NCBI GenBank assembly: GCA_905221605.1
Contig: CAJNDS010002174.1
Coordinates: 312,408 to 376,407, forward strand
Direction: 5' to 3'
DNA from: Symbiodinium natans
Taxonomy: Eukaryota > Sar > Dinophyceae > Suessiales > Symbiodiniaceae
DNA length: 64,000 bases
A program made the translations under genes and the position numbers. This document shows, piece after piece, positions 49,986 to 59,912 of the stretch. The notes under the pieces are model-generated. The model had not been told where the DNA came from. It made no database searches and worked only from the letters and a program-made list of their open reading frames with translations. The stretch's first letter is position 1. Each line of letters starts with the position of its first letter.

Positions 49986-50213
49986 TACATGCATTTTCAC
50001 ATTGAATTGAAGTCGCTTGAACCGCCCCTTAGCCCACGTAGCCCTCGGGCTTCATGGCGTTGAGCGTTGAGCGGTTTAGGGTTTAGGGTATAGACCCTAA
50101 ACCCTAAACCCTAAACCCTAAACCCTAAACCCTAAACCCTTCATCTCTTAGCTTCAGAGTTTAGGGTTTAGCAGCTGTTCGGCCCTTGCTGCTTAGGTGC
50201 GGCGAATTTGCAG

Positions 50214-50290
50214 TGAGGTGGGCCATGATTTCCTCGAGAGTAACAGAGCGAACAGCACGCCTCACCGTGAAGTACTCCAACGTTAAGTAG
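50214..50290 (+). CDS. terminal exon candidate, both strands open
   Basis: GAATTTGCAG acceptor, RWAMISSRVTERTARLTVKY then SNVK, TAG. The minus strand is also open with VTLEEIMAHLTANSPHLSSK, so orientation is uncertain. Confidence 0.4.
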
Positions 50291-50388
50291 GATTTGGGGG
50301 GGGTGCAGGGTTCATTGTTTGTGGTTTAGGGGTCAGTGTTGGCGGCTTAAACCCATACATTTTGGTTTGGGCTCTGACCCAGAGGGTC

Positions 50389-50480
50389 CATTTGTAGTAC
50401 CAAAATGGAATTAGGTACCCCAAAACCCTATTTAGTATGGTTTTTGGGTACCATAATAGTAATAGAACTGGACCCTCTGG
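50389..50480. mobile_element. MITE-like inverted-repeat element
   Basis: CCAGAGGGTCCA and TGGACCCTCTGG are a perfect inverted pair 92 bp apart; GTACCAAAA and TTTTGGGTACC pair inside. Confidence 0.75.
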
Positions 50481-50599
50481 GTGACAAGCGGAGTGCTTTG
50501 GCCGTTGAGTCGTAAGAGCCCCAAACCCCAAACCCCAAACCCCAAACCCTAAACCCCTAAACCCCTAAACCCCTGTGAGAAGTAAGCTTCTGGGAACAG

Positions 50600-50664
50600 T
50601 TGGCACTAGCCGCCGAGGAGACAGCTTTTATCGAACCACGAGCAGGAAAACAGCGCATTTTAGG
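50600..50664 (+). CDS. exon candidate
   Basis: CTGGGAACAG acceptor, LALAAEETAFIEPRAGKQRI then L, donor GTTTAGGG. Confidence 0.5.
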
Positions 50665-50750
50665 GTTTAGGGTTTAGGGTTTAGGGTTAGAGTAGGGCTT
50701 GTAGGGTGTTGTCTAAAGTGCCATGTTGCCCTCGACGGTCTTCCTACCAG

Positions 50751-50903
50751 TACGTATTTTCCGTGCCAGCACGAATGAAAATCCGCCAGATCCACTACCA
50801 TTCCGGAGGTGGAGTGTTCCAAGTGGGCCTAGTCGTGGCTTGCGTGGCAGATGCTCACAGTGCGTCATCCCAAAGCCATGTCCATTTGTCGCCCTTTCGC
50901 TAG
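50751..50903 (+). CDS. 50-codon terminal exon candidate
   Basis: CTTCCTACCAG acceptor, frame including ARMKIRQIHYHSGGGVFQVG and LVVACVADAHSASSQ, TAG. Other frames and the minus strand are open over the same 280-bp unique block. Confidence 0.5.
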   Translation, partial: YVFSVPARMKIRQIHYHSGGGVFQVGLVVACVADAHSASSQSHVHLSPFR

Positions 50904-51039
50904 CTAGAAGCAAGTTTGCAACCATCATCCACGCGCCACGACGCCGCGTTTCATCAAATCGGGCTCCTTCGAATTTACCGCCCAGCATGGGGTTAGGGTT
51001 TAGGGTTTAGGGTTCATGCGGAGAAGATCAAGAGTACAG

Positions 51040-51130
51040 CTCCCGTTGCTTATCCAAGTGGGAGCAGCGTCGAAGGCAGTTCATCCGAGACTGGAAATTC
51101 AAGTCTCAACAGCACCAGTGGCTGCAATAG
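51040..51130 (+). CDS. terminal exon candidate
   Basis: AGTACAG acceptor, 29 codons with LSKWEQRRRQFIRDWKFKSQ, TAG. A Ser-rich frame (AYPSGSSVEGSSSETGNSS) to TGA at 51146 overlaps. Confidence 0.45.
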
Positions 51131-51303
51131 GCTCCAAATACCGTGAACCACTCAGAAAGGGCAGTTTCGTGGTCCCCTAGTACGGGCCCTCAATATTGGG
51201 GGCCCCTCAAATACCCCTATCAAACCCAAACAAGGGCCCATACTTCAGAGCCTTTAAAGAAGGTAAGGGACCAGACGCAGGGACCTGCTAACTTCCCTTG
51301 GAG

Positions 51304-51391
51304 ACCACTCGCCGGCGCTGTCCCGAGGACAACGGCCGCCAGCGGGCAGTCGGAAGAAGTCGCCCAAGTGATTTCATGGGGGAAGGTGTGA
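51304..51391 (+). CDS. terminal exon candidate, frame ambiguous
   Basis: CCTTGGAG acceptor; frame PLAGAVPRTTAASGQSEEVA to TGA, with a GTGATT donor inside; two other frames are also open. Confidence 0.35.
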
Positions 51392-51583
51392 CGCAACCCT
51401 CAAATTCCCTAAGCCCAAACCCTAAACCCTAAACCCTAAACCCTGAACCCTAAACCCTAAACCCTAAACCCTAAACCCTAAACCCTAAACCCTAAACCCT
51501 GAACCCTAAACCCTGAACCCTAAACCCTAAACCCAGCATCCCAAGGGCTCGGCTTCGAATTTCGTCACCTGACTGCCTCGCAG

Positions 51584-51618
51584 CAGGGGAATCGATCGCC
51601 TCATGGCCAAAACCTGGG
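51584..51618 (+). CDS. short exon candidate
   Basis: CCTCGCAG acceptor, RGIDRLMAKTW, donor GTTTAGGG. Confidence 0.35.
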
Positions 51619-51744
51619 GTTTAGGGTTTAGGGTTTAGGGTTTAGGGTTTAGGGTTTAGGGTTTAGGGTTTAGGGTTTAGGGCTTGGGGTTTAGGGTTTA
51701 GGCGGTTTAGGGTTTAGTTTTGAGGGTCGTCTCAACATGCCCAG

Positions 51745-51876
51745 ACTGAACAGCATATCCTGAGTGTCCTTCGAAACTCTAAGCCTAAGCCCAAAACCCT
51801 AAGCCAACCTAGATATCAACCTCCCCAAACCAAAGCCTCTCAAAACTCCGAAACAGGCCTCAAAGCTGAGGAAATT
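51745..51876 (+). CDS. 44-codon exon candidate
   Basis: CATGCCCAG acceptor, TEQHILSVLRNSKPKPKTLS followed by a Gln/Pro-rich part ending GLKAEEI, donor GTAGGCC. It contains an in-frame degenerate telomere-like stretch (KPKPKTLSQP). Confidence 0.5.
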
Positions 51877-52007
51877 GTAGGCCAATCTTATCGGTTTAGG
51901 GTTTAGGGTTTAGGTTTCGTGTTTAGGGGTATAGGGTCCTGAAAGGAAGGGGTACGCAGGTGCCTAGGGAACCTTAAGGAAGCCTTAAGGGGCCCTCTAA
52001 TGCTCCG

Positions 52008-52105
52008 TAGCTGAGTGGGCGCACTTTACACTTTTTGGGGTGCTAAAATCTCCTATAGAACTGAAAGTGTACACTTTTTGGGGGCTTATGAGCTCAGCAG
52101 CTATA
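52008..52105. mobile_element. MITE-like element, TAGCTGA family
   Basis: TAGCTGAGTGGGCGC to TGAGCTCAGCAGCTA; matches 38783-38877 across nearly its full length. Confidence 0.75.
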
Positions 52106-52121
52106 AGATAGATATCCGCAG

Positions 52122-52272
52122 TGGAAAGCAGGAGGGCGCCCATGATTTGGGACTCTCTGCTGGTCGGAAGCTTCAGGGTGTAGGCTCGCTACAGCAAAAT
52201 CTCCTTGACATCACCTTCCCCCCAGCAAACCGCATAGCTACTGATTGCTTAAAGAACCCCCCAAAAAAGAGA
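52122..52272 (+). CDS. exon candidate, 50 codons
   Basis: TATCCGCAG acceptor right after the MITE-like element, frame GKQEGAHDLGLSAGRKLQGV, then SLQQNLLDITFPPANRIATD and CLKNPPKKR, donor GTATATA. Phase 0 at the right edge. Confidence 0.55.
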
Positions 52273-52419
52273 GTATATATATATATATACATACATACAT
52301 ATATATTATGTATGTATATACATATATGTATATATAAGCTACTCCTCCATATAAGGGCAATGCAGAGATTTTCATGTTTGCTTTCTGGGGGGGTTCTTGA
52401 GCAAAGAGTAGAGAGTCAG
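52273..52419 (+). other. putative 147-bp intron built from an inverted-repeat element
   Basis: GTATATA to GAGTCAG, with AT microsatellite and GAACCCCCC / GGGGGGGTTC arms. 147 is a multiple of three and the frame stays open through it. Confidence 0.4.
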
Positions 52420-52473
52420 AAGTTGCCATGCGCCTGCACGCAGTGGCAGTGCATGTCTGCTACGGCCGCCTGA
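52420..52473 (+). CDS. terminal exon candidate
   Basis: GAGTCAG acceptor, KLPCACTQWQCMSATAA, TGA; 15 of 18 third positions G/C and phase matches 52272. Confidence 0.5.
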   Translation, partial: KLPCACTQWQCMSATAA

Positions 52474-52479
52474 ACTACT

Positions 52480-52585
52480 AGAAACTCAACCCTAAACCCT
52501 AAACCCTAAACCCTAAAGCCTAAACCCTAAACCCTAAACCCTAAACCCTAAACCCTAAACCCTAAACCCTAAACCCTAAACTAAA
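52480..52585. repeat. CCCTAAA array
   Basis: About 15 units directly after the stop codon at 52473. Confidence 0.95.
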
Positions 52586-52874
52586 CCCTACACATTTCCC
52601 AAACCTTAAGCTGCCATGGCACGGCTGCTTGTCAAAATCATGATCCCTTTTGGGGTATCTTACATATTAGGTGCCTGGGTTTTGGAGCACTGTACTTAAC
52701 ATTTTTTTGGTTCTGGGTTCCTATTATAGCTACTTATACCTAAAAAGTATATACTTTTTTTTCCAGGGTCTACTCCAAAGGTAGGGTGCTGTATTAGAAT
52801 AGGGATCCAAAAAAGGAACAACAATCTTGACATCCACCCACACACATACCACGATGCGCAACATATACCCCAAG

Positions 52875-52982
52875 GTCATACCGAAGTCCGCGTTGCGCAA
52901 TTCCACTGCCAAACCCACGAAACCCTCTATCCTAAACGCGCTCAGCCATTCGCCCTGCGTTGGTTCTTCATATCGGACGCAA
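52875..52982 (+). CDS. 36-codon exon candidate
   Basis: TACCCCAAG acceptor, VIPKSALRNSTAKPTKPSIL then NALSHSPCVGSSYRTQ, donor GTAGCATGG. Confidence 0.45.
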
Positions 52983-53218
52983 GTAGCATGGCAATTCCAG
53001 TGGGAATAAACCTGAGCTCGCGGGGCTTCTTAGCACATCCAGCCCCCTGCCTCCCAATTACTGGTTTCAGGAACCAAGAAAAAGTTACCGTGACCCCTAT
53101 TAAGGACTGTTAGTATAAGGGGAACATCCCAACCCTAAACCCTCAACCCTCAACCCTGAACCCTAAACCCTAAACCCTCAACCCTCAACCCTAACCCCGA
53201 AACCCGACAATCTCAAAG

Positions 53219-53290
53219 TCCCTGCAAATCCCCTTGAGCTCAGACGTTCAGGGTCTCACCGTGGAGAAACATTCTCCTGCAGGAAAATGA
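53219..53290 (+). CDS. terminal exon candidate
   Basis: TCTCAAAG acceptor, SLQIPLSSDVQGLTVEKHSP then AGK, TGA. Confidence 0.45.
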   Translation, partial: SLQIPLSSDVQGLTVEKHSPAGK

Positions 53291-53651
53291 GCGCTTCAGG
53301 GTTTAGGGTTTAGGGTTTAGGATTTAGGGTTTAGGGTTTCGGGTTTAGGGTTTAGGGTTCAGGGTTTAGGGAGGACTCCAGTACTTTGGGGTCTATTTAG
53401 GGCACCCCGAAGTGCAACCATCTGGGTTTAGGGTTTAGGGTTTGGGGTTTGGGGTTTAGCTGCCGCTTGGTTTAGCTGCTTTAGGTGGTGAATTGGACGC
53501 GAAGGTCGTTGAGAGCTGCAAGCGGCAGCATTGAAGCGGTATAGACCTTCAAGATTTGCAGTTGGGGTTCTGTTTAGGGTGTCGGGTGTCGGGTTTAGGG
53601 TTTAGGGTTTAGGGTTTAGACCCTCTTTGGGCACTCAATTCCGCAAGACAG

Positions 53652-53689
53652 AATCCCAATGTCAAGTCCTACCGACAAAATCTGCCCAT
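53652..53689 (+). CDS. short exon candidate
   Basis: CAAGACAG acceptor, NPNVKSYRQNLP, donor GTAGGGG. Confidence 0.35.
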
Positions 53690-53881
53690 GTAGGGGTGTG
53701 TGGGGAGTAGGGATGCACTGAAGCCCAACCTTGGAAGCCCCTCAAGCCCTTCAACATCTAAAGCCCTTAACCCCAAGGCCCTAATACTTTGCCCTAAGCC
53801 CTTAAACCCGAAACCCTGAACCCGAAACCCTAAACCCTAAACCCTGAACCGCATTTGGCTCCCAGTGCCGTCGCATTGTAG

Positions 53882-53938
53882 TTTGGGTTCGTGCGCGGCC
53901 CCGGATACCTCGGTCTGGCCCTTATGGACGGCGCTCTG
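53882..53938 (+). CDS. exon candidate
   Basis: GCATTGTAG acceptor, FGFVRGPGYLGLALMDGAL, donor GTTTTTGG; 14 of 19 third positions G/C. Confidence 0.5.
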
Positions 53939-54369
53939 GTTTTTGGGCTATGGTTTGGGGTTTAGGGTTTAGGGTTTAGTGTCTAGGGTTTCAGGGTTTT
54001 GGGTTTGTTTTTTTGTGTTTAAGCTTCTTTTGCGTCTGGGGGCATATGGACGACTCTCTGGGATTTTATATGGTTTGTTTGTGGGGCTATGGCTTTTGAG
54101 GTTTAAGGGTCTCTTGCAGTTGTGGAATTTCGGGTTTAGGGTTCAGGGCTGGGCTTTAGGGTTTAGGGTTTTGGTAGGGTTTCTGGGGTTCAAGGTTTTA
54201 GGGTTTAATCTCTTCTTGTGTCTGGGGGCAGAAGGGGGGTCATAGGAGGGTTGGGAGTTTGCGGATCAGGGACTCGGTGAGTGTCGCTTCTTACTTTAGG
54301 CTCTGGGGTTTCGGGCTTTAGGGTTTAGGGCTGTAGGGTCTAGGGTTTAGGATAGATTGCTTGGGTTAG

Positions 54370-54512
54370 AAGTTTCCGATTTGCCTCGGATGGGCTGTCA
54401 CGATCTGAAGAAGGGCGATAGGGAGCATGTGCGGTACCTGGTGCTCATTGACTCATCCAACGCCATGGCCTCATGGCAGAAGCTGTCATCCAGTGCAAAG
54501 GCAGACTCGTAA
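54370..54512 (+). CDS. strong terminal exon candidate
   Basis: TTGGGTTAG acceptor, 46 codons including DLKKGDREHVRYLVLIDSSN and AMASWQKLSSSAKADS, TAA. Balanced hydrophobic and charged residues and 24 of the last 36 third positions G/C. Family not recognised. Confidence 0.62.
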
Positions 54513-54513
54513 A

Positions 54514-54680
54514 CCCTAAACCCTAAACCCTAAACCCTAAACCCTAAACCCTAAACCCTAAACCCTAAACCCTAAACCCTAAACCCTAAACCCTAAACCC
54601 TAAACCCTAAACCCTAAACCCTAAACCCTAAACCCTAAACCCTAAACCCTGCCTAAACCCTAAACCCTAAACCCTAAACC
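54514..54680. repeat. CCCTAAA array
   Basis: About 23 units between two of the best coding islands. Confidence 0.96.
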
Positions 54681-54683
54681 GAG

Positions 54684-54798
54684 ATCCGATGCCTCGGTTA
54701 CATCAGAGTCGTCTCGCCCAGCGGGCTTCAAGACGACATCGGACCCGGGAGGCATGGGATCGCATCCGGATTTGGCGACATACCCCCTAAATGGGGGA
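54684..54798 (+). CDS. exon candidate
   Basis: ACCGAG acceptor, 38 codons including LGYIRVVSPSGLQDDIGPGR and GIASGFGDIPPKWG, possible donor GTGTGACG. It overlaps the next entry in another frame, so at most one is right over the shared bases. Confidence 0.45.
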
Positions 54799-54962
54799 GT
54801 GTGACGCCAACGCAAAGGCCATGGCCCTCATGATGACATGCATCCCAAGCGATGAACCATGGAAAGACATCATCGTGGTCGTTAGCAGCGACGCGTCATT
54901 CTGCATCCCTCCCGCTGACATCCTTGATTTGCCAGCATACTACTGGCTTTGCATATGTGGAG
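54791..54962 (+). CDS. possible first exon, 57 codons
   Basis: ATG start, frame MGECDANAKAMALMMTCIPS, then DEPWKDIIVVVSSDASFC and PPADILDLPAYYWLCICG, donor GTTTCTG. The opening AKAMALMMTCIPSDE faintly recalls Copia gag, but no other retroelement parts are present. Confidence 0.5.
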
Positions 54963-55164
54963 GTTTCTGTTTCTGTATGGGTACCACCCCTAAACCCGAA
55001 ACCCTAAGTCTACACCCCGACAGATTGATGTTACTTGACCCCGTCTTTAGCCGCAAAAGAGTCGGCTGACAGCTATATATATATATGGTCACCCCCCCCC
55101 CCCTCGACAGACCCCGGAATTGTATTTCCGATCTGTCCAGGAAGCGGGGGGGGGGGGGAAGAGC

Positions 55165-56350
55165 ACCACTCCAAAATTCCTCGAGTTTCCAAAAATCCAA
55201 AACTCCAAAAAAAAGTTTCGGATTTTTGGAAACTCGAGGAATTTGCTCAAAATCCAAAAAAACCCAAAATTCCTCGAGTTTCCAAAATCCAAAAATCCAA
55301 AAATCCCAACCCAAGTTTCGGATTTTTGGAAACTCGAGGAATTTGCTCAAAATCCAAAAAAACCCAAAATTCCTCGAGTTTCCAAAAATCCAAAAATCCA
55401 AAAATCCCAACCCCAGTTTCGGATTTTTGGAAACTCGAGGAATTTGCTCAAAATCCAAAAAAACCCAAAATTCCTCGAGTTTCCAAAATTCCAAAAATCC
55501 AAAAATCCCAACCCCAGTTTCGGATTTTTGGAAACCCGAGGAATTTGCTCAAAATCCAAAAAACCCAAAATTCCTCGAGTTTCCAAAAATCCAAAAATCC
55601 CAAAATCCCGACCCCAGTTTCGGATTTTTGGAAACTCGAGGAATTTGCTCAAAATCCAAAAAAACCCAAAATTCCTCGAGTTTCCAAAAATCCAAAAATC
55701 CAAAAATCCCAACCCAAGTTTCGGATTTTTGGAAACTCGAGCGGGGGCCTCGAAATCCAAAAAAACCCAAAATTCCTCGAGTGGGGTGGAGTTTTTTGAC
55801 TTTGGGATTTTTGGAAACTCGAGGAATTTTGGGTTTTTTTGGATTTTGAGCAAATTCCTCGAGTTTCCAAAAATCCGAAACTTGGGTTTTTGGATTTTTG
55901 GATTTTTGGGAACTCGAGGAATTTTGGGTTTTTTTGGATTTTGAGCAAATTCCTCGAGTTTCCAAAAATCCGAAACTGGGGTTGGGATTTTTGGATTTTT
56001 GGAATTTTGGAAACTCGAGGAATTTTGGGTTTTTTTGGATTTTGAGCAAATTCCTCGAGTTTCCAAAAATCCGAAACTTGGGTTGGGATTTTTGGATTTT
56101 TGGATTTTTGGAAACTCAGGTTTTGGTGAGATTCTTTTAGGGGTTCTACACTCATGAGAAATATGAAAATGGAAACTCGAGCGGGAGCCTCAAAATCAAA
56201 AAATCGAGCAAATTCCTCGAGTTTCCAAAATTCCAAACCTTGGGGTGGATTTTTTTGGATTTTTGGAATTTTGGAAACTCGAGGAATTTGCTCGATTTTT
56301 GGATTTTGAGGCTCCCGCTCGAGTTTCCAAAAACCCAAACCTTTGGGGTG
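55165..56350. repeat. palindromic satellite with CTCGAG sites
   Basis: Units start about every 100-101 bp (55220, 55320, 55421, 55522, 55622, 55723). Each holds ATTCCTCGAGTTTCC and its inverse GGAAACTCGAGGAAT around short direct GGATTTTT units. Near 55790 the array reverses orientation. All frames on both strands stay open, giving long Lys/Asn/Pro or Phe/Gly frames that I treat as artefacts. Confidence 0.93.
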
Positions 56351-56394
56351 GATGTTTGGATGTTTGGATTTTTGGATTTTTAGAAACTGGATTT

Positions 56395-57600
56395 TTGATA
56401 AGAGTTTTTCAGGGGTTCTTATATGATTCCTTATTATGTTTTAGGCTGCCTATTGAATTTAATAATACTCCTGTTCACTTTAACGGGAGTCCTTATTTAA
56501 TTAACAAGACTCCTAATCATTTTACTAGCATTCTAAGTGATTTTCAATGGCAATGGGATTCCTGTATTTGTTTAATGGGGTTCGTATTAGATTTTAAAGG
56601 ATGCCTGTTAAAGGACTTTATTGGGTTTAATATTGATTCCTATTCATTTTAATCAAATGCCAAATAATTGGAATACGATTCTGAGTAATTGTAATAACAT
56701 TCTTCTTCCTAGTTAGTTTTAATAAAAGTCTTAGAAATTTACAAAGCTTCATAACAAATTTTATACATATTCCTATTAATTTCAATAGGCTTCTTATTCA
56801 TTTTCATAAGATGTCTTACAATTTCTAATTGGGTTCCTTTTGCTTTGACAAGCTTCCTATTCATTTAAAACGGCTTCTGATTAATTGGAATAGGCTTCGT
56901 ATTCATTTTAACAGGGTTGCTCATTCATTTTGACAGGATTCCTAATAATGTTCATAGGATTCCTACTAGATTCCACAGTGCTCCGATTATATTTTTAAAT
57001 CCTGTTCCCTATTCATTTCAATTGGACTCGAAGTAATGTTATTGAAACTCTCATTTGTTTTTTTTAGCAATCCTGTTAATTAAATGTTTTAATAGTGTTT
57101 ATTATAATTCTAACAGTACGACTCTTAGTGTTTTAAGTTTTGAAGGGTCCACATTACTTTTTATAGAATTTTATTGGCGCCTCTTAATCCTTTCATAGGA
57201 TTCATCTTCATGTTACACGGATTCCTGTTACTCTTAAAAAGAATTCATAGATTCTTTTGTAGGGTTCCTATTAATTTTAAGAGCATTCCTATGAATTCAA
57301 AAGGGTTCCTATTCATTTGAATGGCCTTCCTATGGTTCCTCTGAATTTAGGACGCCAAGAAATTTTAATAGGAGCTTCTACGTATTTCAACCAGGTTCTT
57401 ATTAATTGTACTAGGATTCTTACTAAGTTTTCAAAAAAGACTCGTCTTAATTTCAATAGGGTTCTCATTCATTTTAATGGGGTTCCTATTGATTTAAATA
57501 GGATTCCTATTGAACTCATACGAAGCCTATGAATCCTAATAAACTTAATAGGAACCCAAGTAAAACTAAGAGCAACCTTATTAAAATTAATAGCAATCCA
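56395..57600. repeat. AT-rich degenerate repeat tract
   Basis: About 1.2 kb of imperfect 25-30 bp units resembling GGGTTCCTATTCATTTTAAT, much more AT-rich than its surroundings. Short Asn/Ile/Leu frames occur by composition. No gene identified. Confidence 0.75.
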
Positions 57601-57794
57601 CGATGTCGAGCAAATTGTTCAGGTCCTTACAGCATGCGTCCTTCTCACATCTGTCTGCATCTTTCATTGCGAACACAAAGCCGTACTAATCGAAAAAAAT
57701 ATGCTCTATTGTGTGTTAACGTGTCTGGCTACTGTGTGCAGCTATGCTGTCCGTCGCGCCCTCAGCCTTTTTTTGCTTCCGGGGTCTGTCGAGG

Positions 57795-57915
57795 GGGGGG
57801 GGGTGAGCATATATATATATATATATGTTTTTTTGTGGGGGGGGGGGGGGGTGGTAGGCTTATAAAAAAAAATATATATATATATGTATATGTATATATA
57901 TATATATGTACATTT
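57795..57915. repeat. AT microsatellites and poly-G runs
   Basis: Two TATATA runs flank a T/G homopolymer stretch. Confidence 0.85.
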
Positions 57916-58001
57916 TATATGTTGTGTTTTTGTTCTGCTTCTGTTTTTTTTTGGGGGGGAGGTGCGGGGTGTCGTCAGGGCTTAGAGTTTAGGGTTTCGA
58001 G

Positions 58002-58116
58002 GTTACGGCTGGAGAAGCCAGATCAGGTAGTTCAAGGCTTGCGGAGTAGGTTTACCATCTCATACCCGGTAGACCCTTTGCACCAAACCCTGGGTCCTAC
58101 TCCAGAGCTTCTTTGA
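58002..58116 (+). CDS. terminal exon candidate
   Basis: TTTCGAG acceptor, 37 codons LRLEKPDQVVQGLRSRFTIS then YPVDPLHQTLGPTPELL, TGA. Confidence 0.45.
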
Positions 58117-58619
58117 GTATTTATGGTTGAGAACCCCAAACCCTAAATGCTAAACCCGAAACCCTAAACCTTGTTGGGCGGGAGGGAGGGGAGGCGGCCG
58201 CTTTCAGGGTACCGGGTAGCGGGTTCAGGTAGCGTCTTTCTATAAACTGCGGTACTTTACTACTCCCAATGGGAGCCCTACTTTTGGGAAAATCCCCCTA
58301 TGGGCTGGGCATTGCGGATGTCCGAAAACACGTGGGAGATTTCTTCTGCCTCTGGTAGATCCTCGGAGGTAGCTCTGCTTGATAGCACTGCGGTGCCTTG
58401 TTGCCCTTTTTCTGGGTTATTGGTTCAAGGTTCCGGTATAAAGTAGCCAGACCCCCAAAAGGGTACCGTTTTTTCAGACCCTAAGCCCGAAGACACAAAT
58501 TTGCTTACTAGGCAACCCAGCAAAAGGTAATCTCCCTTGTCGATCATGCTGCTCCAAAACCTCCGACACCTCAACCTCGGGTTCGTAGGGTTTGGGGTTC
58601 AGGGTTTCTTGGTCCAGGG

Positions 58620-58748
58620 CTTAGGGTTTAGGGTTTAGGGTTTAGGGTTTAGGGTTTAGGGTTTAGGGTTTAGGGTTTAGGGTTTAGGGTTTAGGGTTTA
58701 GGGTTAGGGTTTAGGGTTTAGGGTTTAGGGTTTAGGGTTTAGGGTTTG
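58620..58748. repeat. TTTAGGG array
   Basis: About 18 units. Confidence 0.95.
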
Positions 58749-58867
58749 GGGGCTTTTGTTTGATCGATTGGCTATACAGGGTAGGATCTTGATTGCTAGT
58801 CTCCCACAAAAGCACACCCCAGATGTACACACAGCAAACTGTTGCCCTGAACCCGGCTTGATATGCT

Positions 58868-58926
58868 TGGCAGCCCCGGGGTACCTGTTTGTGTTCTAGG
58901 CTCCCTTGCAAAGAATGGCCAACCCG
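58868..58926. mobile_element. dispersed repeat related to 47235-47315
   Basis: CTTGGCAGCCCCGGGGTACC and CTCCCTTGCAAAGAATGGCC align with CTTGGTAGCCCAGTGGTACC and TCCCCTTGCAAAAGTAGCC at 47235-47315; a weaker relative lies at about 58390-58475. Confidence 0.5.
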
Positions 58927-59084
58927 AAAAAGTACACTTTCTTGTAACATGCTTACTAGGCTACCAAATACGAAGGGTGAGGATACGAGCAGCTGATTTT
59001 CGAGGCATGATGGGTTTACTTACCGGTCTAGGACAGTGGGCTAAGACGCTTGATTTAGGGCTCTAAAGTTGAAGGCCCAAACCC

Positions 59085-59168
59085 TAAACCCTAAACCCTA
59101 AACCCTAAACCCTAAACCCTAAACCCTAAACCCTAAACCCTAAACCCTAAACCCTAAACCCTAAACCC
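59085..59168. repeat. CCCTAAA array
   Basis: About 12 units, followed by an exon candidate. Confidence 0.95.
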
Positions 59169-59184
59169 CAAGCCCTCCAACCAG

Positions 59185-59247
59185 GTAATCTTCGTCTGTT
59201 CCAAAGACCAGTCCACGGACCCTCCGCCTCTGCTGCTGGTTCGGGGG
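59185..59247 (+). CDS. exon candidate
   Basis: TCCAACCAG acceptor, VIFVCSKDQSTDPPPLLLVR then G, donor GTGTTGG (or GTTCGG earlier); 14 of 20 third positions G/C. Confidence 0.5.
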
Positions 59248-59652
59248 GTGTTGGGTGTAGGGTTTAGGGTTTAGGGTTTAGCGTTTAGGGTTTAGGGTTT
59301 AGGTGTCAGGGCTTAGGGTTTGGGATTTGTTTTCGGTATTTAGGGTTAAGGTTTCAGGGTTTAGGGTTTTGGATTTAGTTTAGGGTTGAGGGTTTAGGGC
59401 TTTGGGTTTTGGGTTAAGGGTGCTGGGGGGGGGGGGAGGTTTGGGACAAATCTTGCCCAGGGTTGAGTGTACCCCCCAAGCGGGTTTCGGATGATTTTGG
59501 GTTCATGCCCAACAAGGGCTTAGGTAGTAGGCTATTTTGTGTCTTGCCATTCTATGCTTTTGGTTTAGGGTTTAGGGTCTTGGGCTTTGGGTTTTGGGTT
59601 TTGGGTTTAGGGTGACTGTGGTCGCCTTGCTGTGACTTGCATCTTCGTGCAG

Positions 59653-59710
59653 TTTGTGTCGTACGCTTTTGATTCTTCCGCTGAGCATGGCGACCCTGCG
59701 AAGGGTGGAG
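59653..59710 (+). CDS. exon candidate opening the 59.6-60.2 kb coding block
   Basis: CTTCGTGCAG acceptor and consensus donor GTAAGACTGG. Frame FVSYAFDSSAEHGDPAKGG stays open past the donor; a second frame gives LILPLSMATLRRVE. Confidence 0.5.
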
Positions 59711-59912
59711 GTAAGACTGGAAGCAAGCCTGCGGGTGCAGCCGACGGTGACTCCGCCGGGGCGACCGCCCACCCACTCCTGCGGTGGTTCTGCCACCTCC
59801 GCGAGCGGCTGGGAAGGGTGCTGCGGCATCCGCGGCCGGTTCTCCTGGGCATCCCTGTCCGAGTCCTCCTTGGACTTCGGAAATGGAGACGCGGGCATTC
59901 TTCTTCCCCAGT

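Noticed and set aside
54780-54962. Copia-type retrotransposon gag
   Set aside because: Only one short resemblance (AKAMALMMTCIPSDE); no zinc knuckle, protease, integrase or LTR nearby.
55035-56338. ORFs of 166-274 codons on both strands
   Set aside because: All are register-shifted translations of the 101-bp palindromic unit; 101 is not a multiple of three, so each frame cycles through the same peptides.
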